From assembly GCA_021818605.1 (NCBI GenBank), contig JAKAUH010001150.1, forward strand, positions 1 through 12,400: a DNA stretch of 12,400 bases. Reading direction: 5' to 3'. Position numbers and translations under genes: made by a program. The DNA comes from Planctomycetota bacterium. GTDB lineage: Bacteria > Planctomycetota > Planctomycetia > Isosphaerales > Isosphaeraceae. The notes under the pieces are model-generated. The model was not told the origin of the DNA, ran no database searches, and was given only the letters and a program-made list of their open reading frames with translations. Positions 1 through 7,628 of this stretch are shown here, in pieces (within the stretch, counting starts at the first letter, position 1; each line of letters opens with the position of its first letter).

Positions 1-124
1 CGGGCCCCGCCAAAATGCAAAACGAACCCAATTCCGCCAGCTCGGGCCCCGCCAAAATGCAAAACGAACCCAATTCCGCCAGGGCCCGCGCCGGCAAAAT
101 GCCGAACGAACCCAATTCCGCCAG
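1..124. repeat. Three tandem 42-bp repeat units
   Basis: Units start at positions 1, 43 and 85, an exact 42-base period. The first two are identical over 40 bases and differ only in the two-base linker (ct, then gg). The third differs at 6 of 40 positions, nearly all in its first half. The conserved core is AACGAACCCAATTCCGCCAG. The period is a multiple of three, and one frame reads KCKTNPIPP while another reads MQNEPNSA. Similar short strings recur in translations of planctomycete genomes as I remember them, so this may be an interspersed non-coding repeat family. It begins at the window edge, so more units may lie to the left. Confidence 0.9.
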
Positions 125-268
125 AATGGCAGTCAGGGTCACGTACCTTACGACGACTCCGAGCGGCTCGACCGAATAACCGCTCTGACCGCTCCCGTCG
201 ACCGGACCAGTGCCGCCGTCAGATCCGCACACCGCGGGACGCGAGCCGCGCTCGCGCTGGCATTCGCG
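125..268. other. Unassigned leader between the repeats and the cytochrome gene
   Basis: No RNA gene, terminator or convincing promoter is visible here. The frame of the downstream cytochrome gene stays open through this stretch and the repeats back to the window start, but it holds no ATG or GTG before 269. The codons just before 269 encode a hydrophobic run (ALALAFA) that looks like part of a signal peptide, so some of this stretch may be coding. Confidence 0.5.
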
Positions 269-1576
269 ATGGCGATCCTGAATGCCTGCACTCGCCAGGC
301 TCAGGCGATGGATGGAAACGAAGCCGAGGCGCCCCGGCCGGTCGTCGTCTGGCCGTCGGGACCGCTGGAGGTCGTGGCGGCCTTCGACCGGCCGGTCGCG
401 GCGGACGTGGCGCGTCGGATGGTCGGGAAGTCGATCCCTTACGGAGCGATGAAGGCACCGCTGGCGGGCGAGTCGAAGCCTGACGGATCGTTGCGGATCG
501 TGGGAGCCTGGCTTGCGGAGGAGGGCCGGACGCTGGTCCTCGCCACCGATCCCCACCCGCGTGTCGCTCGATACGAACTGCCGTTCCCCGGCGGTACGAT
601 CGCCTACGGTCTGACGGGCGTCGAGGTCGCCTGGACCCACGGCGAGGACGCGGCGGCCAGCCCAGCCTGGACAACGTGGTGGCCGTCACTCGACCTGGAC
701 CAGACGCGCAGACTGACGCGCGGGTCGCGCCAGCATGAGAAGGCGCTCGCGGACCTCGATCGACCCGGCCAGTTGCTGCTCGGCACCTGGATGCGGCTGC
801 CGGCCGGCAAGATTTCGGTTCGGCTCGAATCGACCGGGACCTTCGGCGACGTCACGCTCGGCGACGCCGTGGGGACCGCCGCGAAGCCGCAAACTCCCGG
901 CGTGCTGAACCGCGTCGAGCTGGCGGTCACCTCAACCGGGGAACCGCAGTTCCTCTCGGCGAGTGTCCGAACGGGCGGATCGAAACAACCGTTGGTCCTG
1001 AAGGCGTCGGTCCGAGCGTCCCGGGATCCGGCCGACCGGCCGATCGAGCCGGTCGCGCTCCTGTTACCCTGGGCGCCGATCTCGACCGGCGCGGCGGCTG
1101 TTGCCCCCGTGGTCGTGCCGGGCCTCGCGGGCGGCGACCCGGCTCGCGGTCGCACGATCTTCCGCGGCGAGCAGGCGCGGTGCGGCCAGTGCCACCTCTT
1201 CCGCGGCGAGGGCGGCCCGGTCGGCCCGGACCTCACCGGCATCGCCGAGAAGGGCGCGGCCGACATCTATCGCAGCATCGCCGCCCCGAGTGCCGACATC
1301 GCGCCCGATTACACGACCTTCACCGTCTCCACCCGCGACGGCCAGGTGTTTGCGGGTGTCGTCCGGGCCGAGGGCCCTGACGCGATCAAGGTCACCGACA
1401 CCAACGCCCGCTCCACGACCGTCAGACGCGACCAGATCCAGGAGATCCGCCCGAGCGCGACCTCGATCATGCCGCCGGGCCTCGCCGCGGCGCTCGGGGA
1501 TCCGGCCGTCCGCGACATCATCGCCTACCTGACCTCGCCGCCCGACCCGAAGTCGAAGCCGAAACCGAAACGATGA
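269..1576 (+). CDS. c-type cytochrome with Planctomycete-type C-terminal heme domain
   Basis: This is probably an exported electron-transfer or dehydrogenase-associated heme protein of 435 residues from the first ATG. One heme site is visible: CGQCH with C305, C308 and H309, followed by GPDLTGI; M401 in the SIMPPGL segment is a good candidate for the distal heme ligand. Residues from about 290 to 428 match the layout of the Pirellula/Verrucomicrobium-type heme-binding domain, with a small beta-rich insert (TVSTRDGQVFAGVV) between heme site and Met. Residues 25-285 carry no motif I recognise. The start is uncertain: the hydrophobic run ALALAFAMAILNAC straddles ATG 269, and ILNAC resembles a lipobox, so the real start probably lies upstream at a non-ATG codon (CTG at 185 or 257 are in frame). 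No ribosome binding site precedes 269. The C-terminus is Lys/Pro-rich. A DUF1501 gene follows, a common planctomycete pairing. Confidence 0.85.
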   Translation: MAILNACTRQAQAMDGNEAEAPRPVVVWPSGPLEVVAAFDRPVAADVARRMVGKSIPYGAMKAPLAGESKPDGSLRIVGAWLAEEGRTLVLATDPHPRVARYELPFPGGTIAYGLTGVEVAWTHGEDAAASPAWTTWWPSLDLDQTRRLTRGSRQHEKALADLDRPGQLLLGTWMRLPAGKISVRLESTGTFGDVTLGDAVGTAAKPQTPGVLNRVELAVTSTGEPQFLSASVRTGGSKQPLVLKASVRASRDPADRPIEPVALLLPWAPISTGAAAVAPVVVPGLAGGDPARGRTIFRGEQARCGQCHLFRGEGGPVGPDLTGIAEKGAADIYRSIAAPSADIAPDYTTFTVSTRDGQVFAGVVRAEGPDAIKVTDTNARSTTVRRDQIQEIRPSATSIMPPGLAAALGDPAVRDIIAYLTSPPDPKSKPKPKR

Positions 1577-1725
1577 GGTCCCGTTCCTCCGCAAGAACCC
1601 CTGCCCTGCTCTCCACGGATTGTTTAAGATACGCTCAACACCGTCGCCTACCCGCGGGGCGGGATCGACGCCACGCCACGCCGAGGCGGCCACAAGAACT
1701 GGGCCGCCGCCATGAGGGGGACGCC
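1577..1725. other. Intergenic gap between cytochrome and DUF1501 genes
   Basis: The frame of the DUF1501 gene is open back to an ATG at 1573 that overlaps the cytochrome stop, but the peptide it would add is Arg-rich and unlike a signal peptide, so I treat the stretch as non-coding. It holds a 7-bp inverted repeat (1685-1691 with 1702-1708, 10-nt loop) just ahead of the ribosome binding site. TAAGAT at 1625-1630 is a weak -10 candidate with no good -35. Confidence 0.5.
1714..1720 (+). promoter_or_regulatory. Ribosome binding site deciding the DUF1501 start
   Basis: GAGGGGG ends five bases before ATG 1726. Together with the twin-arginine signal that begins shortly after this ATG, it favours 1726 over the upstream in-frame ATG at 1573. 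Confidence 0.6.
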
Positions 1726-3135
1726 ATGCCGTCGTCGCATCGCCATTCGATCGGGATCCTTCGCCGCGAGTTCCTCCAGGTCGGGTTCTCGGGCCTGCTC
1801 GGCCTGGGCCTGCCCGAGGTACTCGGCCTGCGCGCCCGGGCCGAGGCCGCCGACCGCGCCCGCGCCCGGCCGACCCCGATCCCACCGAGGGCAAAGTCGA
1901 TCATCATCGTCTTCCTGACGGGTGGCCTCAGCCACCTCGACTCGTTCGACATGAAGCCCGAGGCGCCCGAGGGCATTCGCGGCGAGTTCAAGCCGATCAA
2001 AACGTCGGTGCCGGGGATCCATTACTGCGAGCACCTGCCGATGCTGGCCGAGCGTGCCGACCGGCTGGCGATCGTCCGCTCGCTGGCGCACGGCTACACC
2101 AATCACCTCAACGCCACGCACGAACTCCTCACCGGGCACTCGCAACCAGGGGCGTTCTTCGACAAGATCGCCTCGCGCGACGATTACCCGTGTTATGCCG
2201 CCGCGGTCGACGCGATCCGCCCGCGGAACGACGGGATTCCCAGCGGCGTGAATCTGCCGACCTTCCTGATGGAAGGACCGCTGACCTGGCCCGGCCAGCA
2301 CGCTGGCTTTCTCGGCCCGCGCCATGATCCCTGGCAGGTCAAGCAGGACCCGAACCGCCCCGGCTTCGGCTTCGAGGGGCTGACCCTGCCGCAGGGACTG
2401 ACCCTCGAGCGCCTCGATCGCCGCAAGTCGCTGCTCGACCAGCTTGGCCCGCAGATCGATCGCCACGGACCGCCCCGCGCGAAGGACCAGAAGGACCCGT
2501 TCGCCGACCAGATCGACCGGGCCTATTCGCTCCTGCTCTCGGGCCGGGTCGCGCGGGCGTTCGACCTCAGCCAGGAGGACCCGAAGCTCCGCGACCACTA
2601 CGGCCGCCACATGTACGGCCAGTCGCTCTTGCTGGCCCGCCGGCTGGTGGAGGTCGGCGTGCCGATCGTGCAGGTCAACATGGGCCGCGTCCAGACCTGG
2701 GACACGCACTCGGCCAATTTCAAGTCGCTCAGGGATCGACTGCTGCCGCCGACCGACCGGGGCGTCTCGGCCCTGATCGACGACCTCGCCGCGCGGGGAC
2801 TGCTGGACGAGACGCTCGTCATCATGACGGGCGAGTTCGGCCGCACGCCAAGGATCGGCAAGAGCACCGGGAACGTCAACAGCAGGGACGGCCGCGACCA
2901 CTGGGCGGCTTGCTTCTCGGCGATGTTCGCCGGCGCCGGCGTGCGGGGCGGTCAGCTCATCGGCCAGTCCGACAAGATGGGCGCCTACCCGGCCAGCCGG
3001 CCATACCATCCGGGCGACTTCGCCGCCACGATTTACCGCGCACTCGGCATCGACCCCGACACCGAGCTCCGCGACCGCCTCGACCGGCCTATCCGCCTCT
3101 GCATGGGCGAGCCAATCACGCCCCTCTTTGCGTAG
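1726..3135 (+). CDS. DUF1501 family protein, Tat-exported
   Basis: This 469-residue protein belongs to the DUF1501 family, which falls in the alkaline phosphatase/sulfatase-like superfamily and is greatly expanded in planctomycetes. Its reaction is not established. The N-terminus carries a twin-arginine signal: RREFLQVG with R13 and R14, a hydrophobic stretch (FSGLLGLGLPEVLGL), then a polar ARAEA region that could be the cleavage site. Family motifs are visible: GGLSHLDSFDMKPEAP at residues 66-81, AHGYTNHLNATHELLTG around 121-137, and MTGEFGRTP ending at residue 375, followed by a GRDHW segment. The length is normal for the family. The gene lies 149 bases after the cytochrome gene in the same direction. 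In planctomycetes DUF1501 genes usually sit beside cytochrome or DUF1549/DUF1553 genes, which fits export to the periplasm alongside a heme partner. No metal-site residue is obviously lost. Confidence 0.9.
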   Translation: MPSSHRHSIGILRREFLQVGFSGLLGLGLPEVLGLRARAEAADRARARPTPIPPRAKSIIIVFLTGGLSHLDSFDMKPEAPEGIRGEFKPIKTSVPGIHYCEHLPMLAERADRLAIVRSLAHGYTNHLNATHELLTGHSQPGAFFDKIASRDDYPCYAAAVDAIRPRNDGIPSGVNLPTFLMEGPLTWPGQHAGFLGPRHDPWQVKQDPNRPGFGFEGLTLPQGLTLERLDRRKSLLDQLGPQIDRHGPPRAKDQKDPFADQIDRAYSLLLSGRVARAFDLSQEDPKLRDHYGRHMYGQSLLLARRLVEVGVPIVQVNMGRVQTWDTHSANFKSLRDRLLPPTDRGVSALIDDLAARGLLDETLVIMTGEFGRTPRIGKSTGNVNSRDGRDHWAACFSAMFAGAGVRGGQLIGQSDKMGAYPASRPYHPGDFAATIYRALGIDPDTELRDRLDRPIRLCMGEPITPLFA

Positions 3136-3162
3136 GGGTCAGGGATCAGGGGCGAGGGGTTC

Positions 3163-3194
3163 AGGAAGTGGGCCAGCAAGGCCCATCCCTTCCT
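3163..3194 (+). terminator. Stem-loop after the DUF1501 gene, possible terminator
   Basis: AGGAAGTGGGCC (3163-3174) pairs with GGCCCA (3180-3185) and CTTCCT (3189-3194), giving 12 base pairs with a 5-base loop and a 3-base bulge. It begins 27 bases after the DUF1501 stop. No run of T follows, so it is not a classical intrinsic terminator; it could stop transcription in another way or stabilise the mRNA end. Confidence 0.4.
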
Positions 3195-3247
3195 CCTCAC
3201 GCCGAACCCCATCCTCGTTCCGCTCTGTTGCAACCGGGACCATCACC

Positions 3248-3670
3248 ATGTCGACACCCACCTCCGAAACTCCCTCGATCGTCGCCCGGATGCGTTCGCG
3301 GCTCCCCGAGGCGATGAAAGCCCGCGACACCCAGCGCCTCGGATTCCTTCGCTACTGGATCGCCCAACTGACCCTCGGCACCGGCGCCGAGATGTCCGAC
3401 ACCGACGCCATCAAGAAGATGCGCGGCGTGCTGAAGGAAGCGCGCTCGGGCGTGACGACCTTCTCGCCCGAGGAGATCGCGTTGATCCGCGAGTGGGTTC
3501 CCGCGACGCTGACCTCCGAGCAGATCGCCGAGCGCCTCGCGCCGCTGGCCGAGCAGATCAAGGCCGCGCCAAAGGAAGGCATGGCGATGGGCATCGCCAT
3601 GAAGGCGCTGGCCGGCGAGCCGGTCGAGAGCGACGACGTGAAGGCCGCGATCGCCGCGATCCGGCAGTAG
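3248..3670 (+). CDS. GatB/YqeY domain-containing protein
   Basis: This is a 140-residue, largely helical protein of the YqeY family, which resembles the tRNA-binding tail domain of the GatB subunit of aspartyl/glutamyl-tRNA amidotransferase. A stand-alone role is not firmly known. The family pattern is present: an N-terminal helix with SRLPEAMKARDTQRLGFLR, a central KKMRGVLKEARSG segment, then a C-terminal half with PKEGMAMGIAMKAL and a final DDVKAAIAAIRQ helix. The central segment replaces the usual IKKRIEMRKE-type charged stretch in a recognisable but diverged way. The family is near 150 residues long, so this copy is full length. I chose ATG 3248 because the protein begins there with the usual short lead-in (MSTPTSETPSIVARM); the frame is open further upstream but encodes a Pro/Ser/Arg-rich string. 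No clear ribosome binding site precedes it. It is probably not part of the hydrogenase cluster, which begins about 300 bases later. Confidence 0.85.
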   Translation: MSTPTSETPSIVARMRSRLPEAMKARDTQRLGFLRYWIAQLTLGTGAEMSDTDAIKKMRGVLKEARSGVTTFSPEEIALIREWVPATLTSEQIAERLAPLAEQIKAAPKEGMAMGIAMKALAGEPVESDDVKAAIAAIRQ

Positions 3671-3748
3671 GGCATCATCGGCGCCAGAATCCCGCCCGCA
3701 GGGACTCGTCATCCGCATCGAACCGAGCGCTTCGCGACAGGAGGGGGG

Positions 3749-3777
3749 TTGACATTCCTACCCAGGTGGCTGACATT
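3749..3777 (+). promoter_or_regulatory. Direct TGACATT repeats with TTGACA -35-like box
   Basis: TGACATT occurs at 3750-3756 and 3771-3777, 21 bases apart, or two helical turns on the same face of the DNA. The first copy overlaps TTGACA (3749-3754), a perfect sigma-70-type -35 hexamer, but the sequence 16-18 bases downstream (GACATT or ACATTA) is a poor -10. The site could be a promoter with an operator, or the tandem binding sites at the end of an insertion sequence. Confidence 0.35.
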
Positions 3778-3802
3778 ACCAATCAGAGTTCCATGATCGT
3801 TG

Positions 3803-3819
3803 GGAGGGCGTCGCCCTCC
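3803..3819 (+). repeat. Perfect 7-bp hairpin upstream of hypF
   Basis: GGAGGGC (3803-3809) pairs with GCCCTCC (3813-3819) around a 3-base loop. No T-run follows. It could be a leader stem-loop or part of the suspected insertion-sequence remnant. Confidence 0.45.
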
Positions 3820-3835
3820 TCGGGGCCGATCGCCT

Positions 3836-3852
3836 CGGTGGATGAACCACCG
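3836..3852 (+). repeat. Perfect 6-bp hairpin upstream of hypF
   Basis: CGGTGG (3836-3841) pairs with CCACCG (3847-3852) around a 5-base loop. It sits 16 bases after the preceding hairpin. No known riboswitch consensus is apparent around the pair. Confidence 0.4.
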
Positions 3853-3961
3853 TCCCCTCGCCCCGTCGGCTCGGTTGTGCTTGCGCCAGCCGCCAGGTAC
3901 CAGGGAATCGGGCCTGACCGCATCTCGAATCGCCTTTGGTCCCCGTGCTTCCCGGTCTCCT

Positions 3962-3967
3962 GGAGGG
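3962..3967 (+). promoter_or_regulatory. Ribosome binding site deciding the hypF start
   Basis: GGAGGG lies four bases before ATG 3972. It supports this ATG over the in-frame TTG at 3936, and the acylphosphatase domain begins directly after the ATG. Confidence 0.65.
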
Positions 3968-3971
3968 CGCC

Positions 3972-6299
3972 ATGGACCGCCGCGTGATCGCGGTTACCGG
4001 CATCGTGCAGGGGGTTGGCTTCCGCCCGCATGTCCACGGGCTGGCGACCCGTCTGCGCCTGGGCGGCTTCGTCAAGAACGTCGAGGGCTCGGTGCTGATT
4101 GAGGTCGAGGGCGAGCGCTCGACCCTCGATCGGTTCCTCCACGAGCTGCGGGCCGATTCCCCTCCGCTGGCCCGGATCGACGCCGTGACCTGGTCCGATC
4201 GCCCCGCGCGCGGCGAGCCGTCGTTCCGCATCGAGCCCAGCGAGGCAGGCGACGAGCGACAGGTCTTCATCTCGGCCGACGTCGCGACCTGTGACGACTG
4301 CCTGGTCGAGCTCTTCGACCCCCGCGATCGCCGGTATCTCTATCCCTTTCTCAACTGCACGAACTGCGGCCCCCGGCTGACGATCATCACAGGCGCCCCG
4401 TATGACCGCGAGCGCACCAGCATGGCCGCGTTCGCGATGTGCCCCGCCTGCCGCGCCGAGTACGACGACCCGGCCGATCGACGATTCCACGCCCAGCCGA
4501 CCGCCTGCCCGGCGTGCGGGCCTCGGCTGAGCCTGCTGGATGGAACGGGCAGCCCGATCCTCGGCGCCCCGCCCCTCGCCGGCGCTCTCGATGCACTGCT
4601 CGCGGGCCAGATCGCCGCGATCAAGGGACTGGGCGGCTACCACCTCGCCTGTCTCGCCAATCACGCCGAAACGGTTGCGTTGCTCCGAACCCGCAAGCAT
4701 CGCGACGAGAAGCCGTTCGCCGTGATGGTCCGCGACCTCGATCGGGCGCGGGCGCTCTGCGATCTCACCGAGGAAGAGGCCGCTTCGCTCGCCTCGCCGG
4801 GCCGTCCGATCGTGCTGGCGCGCAGGCGAGCTGGAACCCCGGTCGCCGAGGCCGTCGCGCCGGGCAATCCGTGGCTGGGGCTCATGCTGCCGTACACGCC
4901 CCTGCACCACCTCCTCCTGCGCGGGCTCGACGGGCACGACCTGGTGATGACCAGCGGGAATCGCTCCGACGAGCCGATCGCGTTCGACGATGGCGACGCG
5001 ATTGACCGCCTCCGTGGCATCGCCGACGTTTTCCTCACCCATGATCGGCCGATCCACCTGCGTTGCGATGACACCGTCACGCGGTTCGTCGCGGGTGTCG
5101 AGTTGCCCGTCCGTCGCTCGCGCGGCGAGGCGCCGCGGCCGGTCCGGCTGCCGGTGCCGTGCCTTCATCCCACACTCGCCCTGGGAGGCCAGCTCAAGGC
5201 GACCTTCACGCTGGGTCGCGGGCACCACGCGTTCCTCAGCCATCACATTGGTGATTTGGACCACTACGCGGCCTTCCGCGCCTACCGCGAGGCGATCGCT
5301 CACTACAAACAGCTTTTCGGCTTCGAGCCAGCGATCGTCGTGCGCGACCTGCATCCGGACTACGCCTCCACGCGATACGCCGAGGACGAGCTCGGCGCGT
5401 TGCCGACCCTGGCGGTCCAGCATCACCACGCTCATATCGCAAGCTGCATGGCCGACAACGATCTGGATGAGCCGGTGATCGGCGTGTCGTTTGACGGCAC
5501 CGGTTTTGGCACGGACGGCACGATCTGGGGCGGTGAGGTCATGATCGCCGACTATGCCAGCTTTCACCGCGCGGCCCACCTGCGACCGGTCCGCCTGCCC
5601 GGCGGCGAACGGGCGATTCGCGAACCGTGGCGAATGGCCGCCTCGTGGTTGCTCGACGCGGGATTGTCGCTGGAACCGCTGGCCGACTCGGTCCCATCGG
5701 CGAGTCTCGGCGCCATCGAGCGCATCATCGCGCAGGGCCTCAACAGCCCGATCACAACGAGCGCGGGGCGCCTCTTCGACGCGATTGCCGCGCTCGCGGG
5801 CGTGCGCCGGACGGTCAGCTACGAGGGCCAGGCGGCGATCGAGCTCGAATGGCTGGCGGCCGGAATCGAGTCCGGCGGGGCTTACCCGTTCGAGCTCGAG
5901 ACCACGCCCGAGGCGCTCATCCTCAACCCGCGGCCCACGATCGCCGCGGTTGTGGACGACCTGCGCCGAGGCAAGTCCGCGGCAGAGATCGCACGCCGGT
6001 TCCATTCGACGATGGTTGAGGCGATCGCGAGCGTGTGTATAAAGCTCCGCGAGACGACAAACCTGAACATCGTCGCGCTCAGTGGCGGCGTGTTCCTCAA
6101 TGCCCTTCTCACAGCCGCGGTCCAGTCGCGGCTGTCCACCGACGGGTTCCGTGTGTTCCGCCATCGGCAGGTGCCACCGAACGACGGCGGGCTCTGCCTG
6201 GGACAGCTCGCCATCGCGGCGGGCCGACAGAGGATCGAGGGAGGCGCGGATGTGTCTGGCCGTACCGGGTCGGGTCGTCGAGACCTATCGCGAGCATGA
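3972..6299 (+). CDS. hypF: Carbamoyltransferase HypF, hydrogenase maturation
   Basis: HypF makes the cyanide ligands of the NiFe site: it converts carbamoyl phosphate to a carbamoyl-adenylate and passes the carbamoyl group to the terminal Cys of HypE. The 775 residues show all four expected parts. An acylphosphatase domain (1-90) carries VQGVGFRPHVHG. Two zinc fingers (about 107-182) carry C107/C110, C129/C132, C157/C160 and C179/C182. A YrdC/Sua5-like domain covers about 200-385, with HRDEKPFAVMV and MTSGNRSDEPI. A Kae1-like domain covers about 400-755, with the metal-binding HHHAH (484-488), SFDGTGFGTDGTIWGGE and LSGGVFLN. Length is normal (about 750) apart from a Gly/Arg-rich tail after residue 756, which is the same DNA as the start of hypC read in another frame. 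It is the first gene of the cluster and overlaps hypC by 50 bases. The protein acts in the cytoplasm. Confidence 0.97.
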   Translation: MDRRVIAVTGIVQGVGFRPHVHGLATRLRLGGFVKNVEGSVLIEVEGERSTLDRFLHELRADSPPLARIDAVTWSDRPARGEPSFRIEPSEAGDERQVFISADVATCDDCLVELFDPRDRRYLYPFLNCTNCGPRLTIITGAPYDRERTSMAAFAMCPACRAEYDDPADRRFHAQPTACPACGPRLSLLDGTGSPILGAPPLAGALDALLAGQIAAIKGLGGYHLACLANHAETVALLRTRKHRDEKPFAVMVRDLDRARALCDLTEEEAASLASPGRPIVLARRRAGTPVAEAVAPGNPWLGLMLPYTPLHHLLLRGLDGHDLVMTSGNRSDEPIAFDDGDAIDRLRGIADVFLTHDRPIHLRCDDTVTRFVAGVELPVRRSRGEAPRPVRLPVPCLHPTLALGGQLKATFTLGRGHHAFLSHHIGDLDHYAAFRAYREAIAHYKQLFGFEPAIVVRDLHPDYASTRYAEDELGALPTLAVQHHHAHIASCMADNDLDEPVIGVSFDGTGFGTDGTIWGGEVMIADYASFHRAAHLRPVRLPGGERAIREPWRMAASWLLDAGLSLEPLADSVPSASLGAIERIIAQGLNSPITTSAGRLFDAIAALAGVRRTVSYEGQAAIELEWLAAGIESGGAYPFELETTPEALILNPRPTIAAVVDDLRRGKSAAEIARRFHSTMVEAIASVCIKLRETTNLNIVALSGGVFLNALLTAAVQSRLSTDGFRVFRHRQVPPNDGGLCLGQLAIAAGRQRIEGGADVSGRTGSGRRDLSRA
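6237..6244 (+). promoter_or_regulatory. Ribosome binding site for hypC inside hypF
   Basis: GAGGGAGG ends five bases before ATG 6250 and lies within the last codons of hypF. It fixes the hypC start, since the encoded protein must begin with Met-Cys. Confidence 0.75.
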
Positions 6300-6497
6300 T
6301 CTGCTGATGGGCAAGGTCGACTTCGGCGGCGTCTCGCGGCGGGTCTGCCTCGAGCATGTCCCCGAGGTCCGGCCGGACGAGTACGTGCTCGTCCACGTCG
6401 GCTTTGCGCTATCACGCATCGACGAGGACGAGGCGCGTCGGGTGTTCGCTATTCTCGAAGAGATGGACCAGCTCGAGGAGCTGCAGGAGCCGTCGTC

Positions 6498-6501
<4 letters not shown>
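6250..6501 (+). CDS. hypC: Hydrogenase maturation chaperone HypC
   Basis: HypC is the small scaffold that, with HypD, holds the Fe(CN)2CO unit and delivers it to the apo large subunit. The 83-residue product begins MCLAVPGRVV; C2 is the essential residue, exposed after the initiator Met is removed. The conserved VHVGFALSRIDEDEA segment follows, with H49. The tail is acidic (EEMDQLEELQEP), as is common. Length matches the family (75-95). The start codon lies inside hypF (50-base overlap) and the stop overlaps the hypD start as ATGA, so the three genes are probably translationally coupled. HybG-type paralogues look similar, but with a single maturation set nearby HypC is the natural name. Confidence 0.97.
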
Positions 6502-7604
<1,103 letters not shown>

Positions 7605-7614
7605 CTTGAGGATC

Positions 7615-7620
7615 AGGAGA
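7615..7620 (+). promoter_or_regulatory. Ribosome binding site for hypE
   Basis: AGGAGA ends eight bases before ATG 7629 in the 24-base hypD-hypE gap. It supports the start that includes the N-terminal extension of HypE. Confidence 0.6.
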
Positions 7621-7628
7621 ATCGATCG

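Larger units (their letters stand above)
3749..3935 (-). mobile_element. Possible remnant of an integrase-type insertion sequence end
   Basis: Read on the minus strand, a frame with sensible composition (WYLAAGASTTEPTGRGDGG, then GPEEGDALPTIMEL) stops at 3783-3785. The stop is followed at once by the TGACATT direct repeats. A reading frame closing just inside short repeated ends is the layout of an insertion sequence with an rve-type transposase. The peptide resembles, from memory only, tails of planctomycete transposases. The inner boundary cannot be set because the frame runs on as a shadow of hypF; 3935 is an estimate. No catalytic transposase region is present. Confidence 0.3.
3671..3971. 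other. 300-base gap ahead of the hydrogenase cluster
   Basis: No + strand gene is supported here. The stretch holds, in order: about 75 featureless bases, two direct TGACATT copies (3750-3777), two short perfect hairpins (3803-3819 and 3836-3852), and the hypF ribosome binding site. A minus-strand frame that ends at 3783 may be the remains of a transposase end. Any promoter driving hypF should lie in this gap. Confidence 0.6.

Noticed and set aside
1..124. CRISPR array at the left edge
   Set aside because: The units are tandem with only two-base linkers, so there are no spacers, and no cas gene is present.
1573..1725. Longer DUF1501 protein starting at ATG 1573
   Set aside because: The added 51 residues are Arg-rich and would bury the twin-arginine signal; ATG 1726 has a ribosome binding site at the right distance.
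1648..3009. A 453-codon open frame on the minus strand opposite the DUF1501 gene
   Set aside because: It overlaps a full-length DUF1501 gene with a Tat signal and family motifs. The antisense product has no motif and no ribosome binding site.
3749..3780. Sigma-54 promoter ahead of hypF
   Set aside because: TGGC occurs near 3767, but the required TTGC-type element at the correct spacing is absent.
3793..3987. Small + strand gene of 64 codons ending inside hypF
   Set aside because: It is Pro/Ser/Arg-rich, has no ribosome binding site and overlaps the well-supported hypF start. The region is better read as a leader or insertion-sequence remnant.
3783..6164. A 793-codon open frame on the minus strand opposite hypF
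   Set aside because: It mirrors a strongly supported hypF. Its composition is Arg/Ala/Gly-rich without motifs, as expected for an antisense shadow in GC-rich DNA. Only its last part, outside hypF, is considered as a possible transposase remnant.
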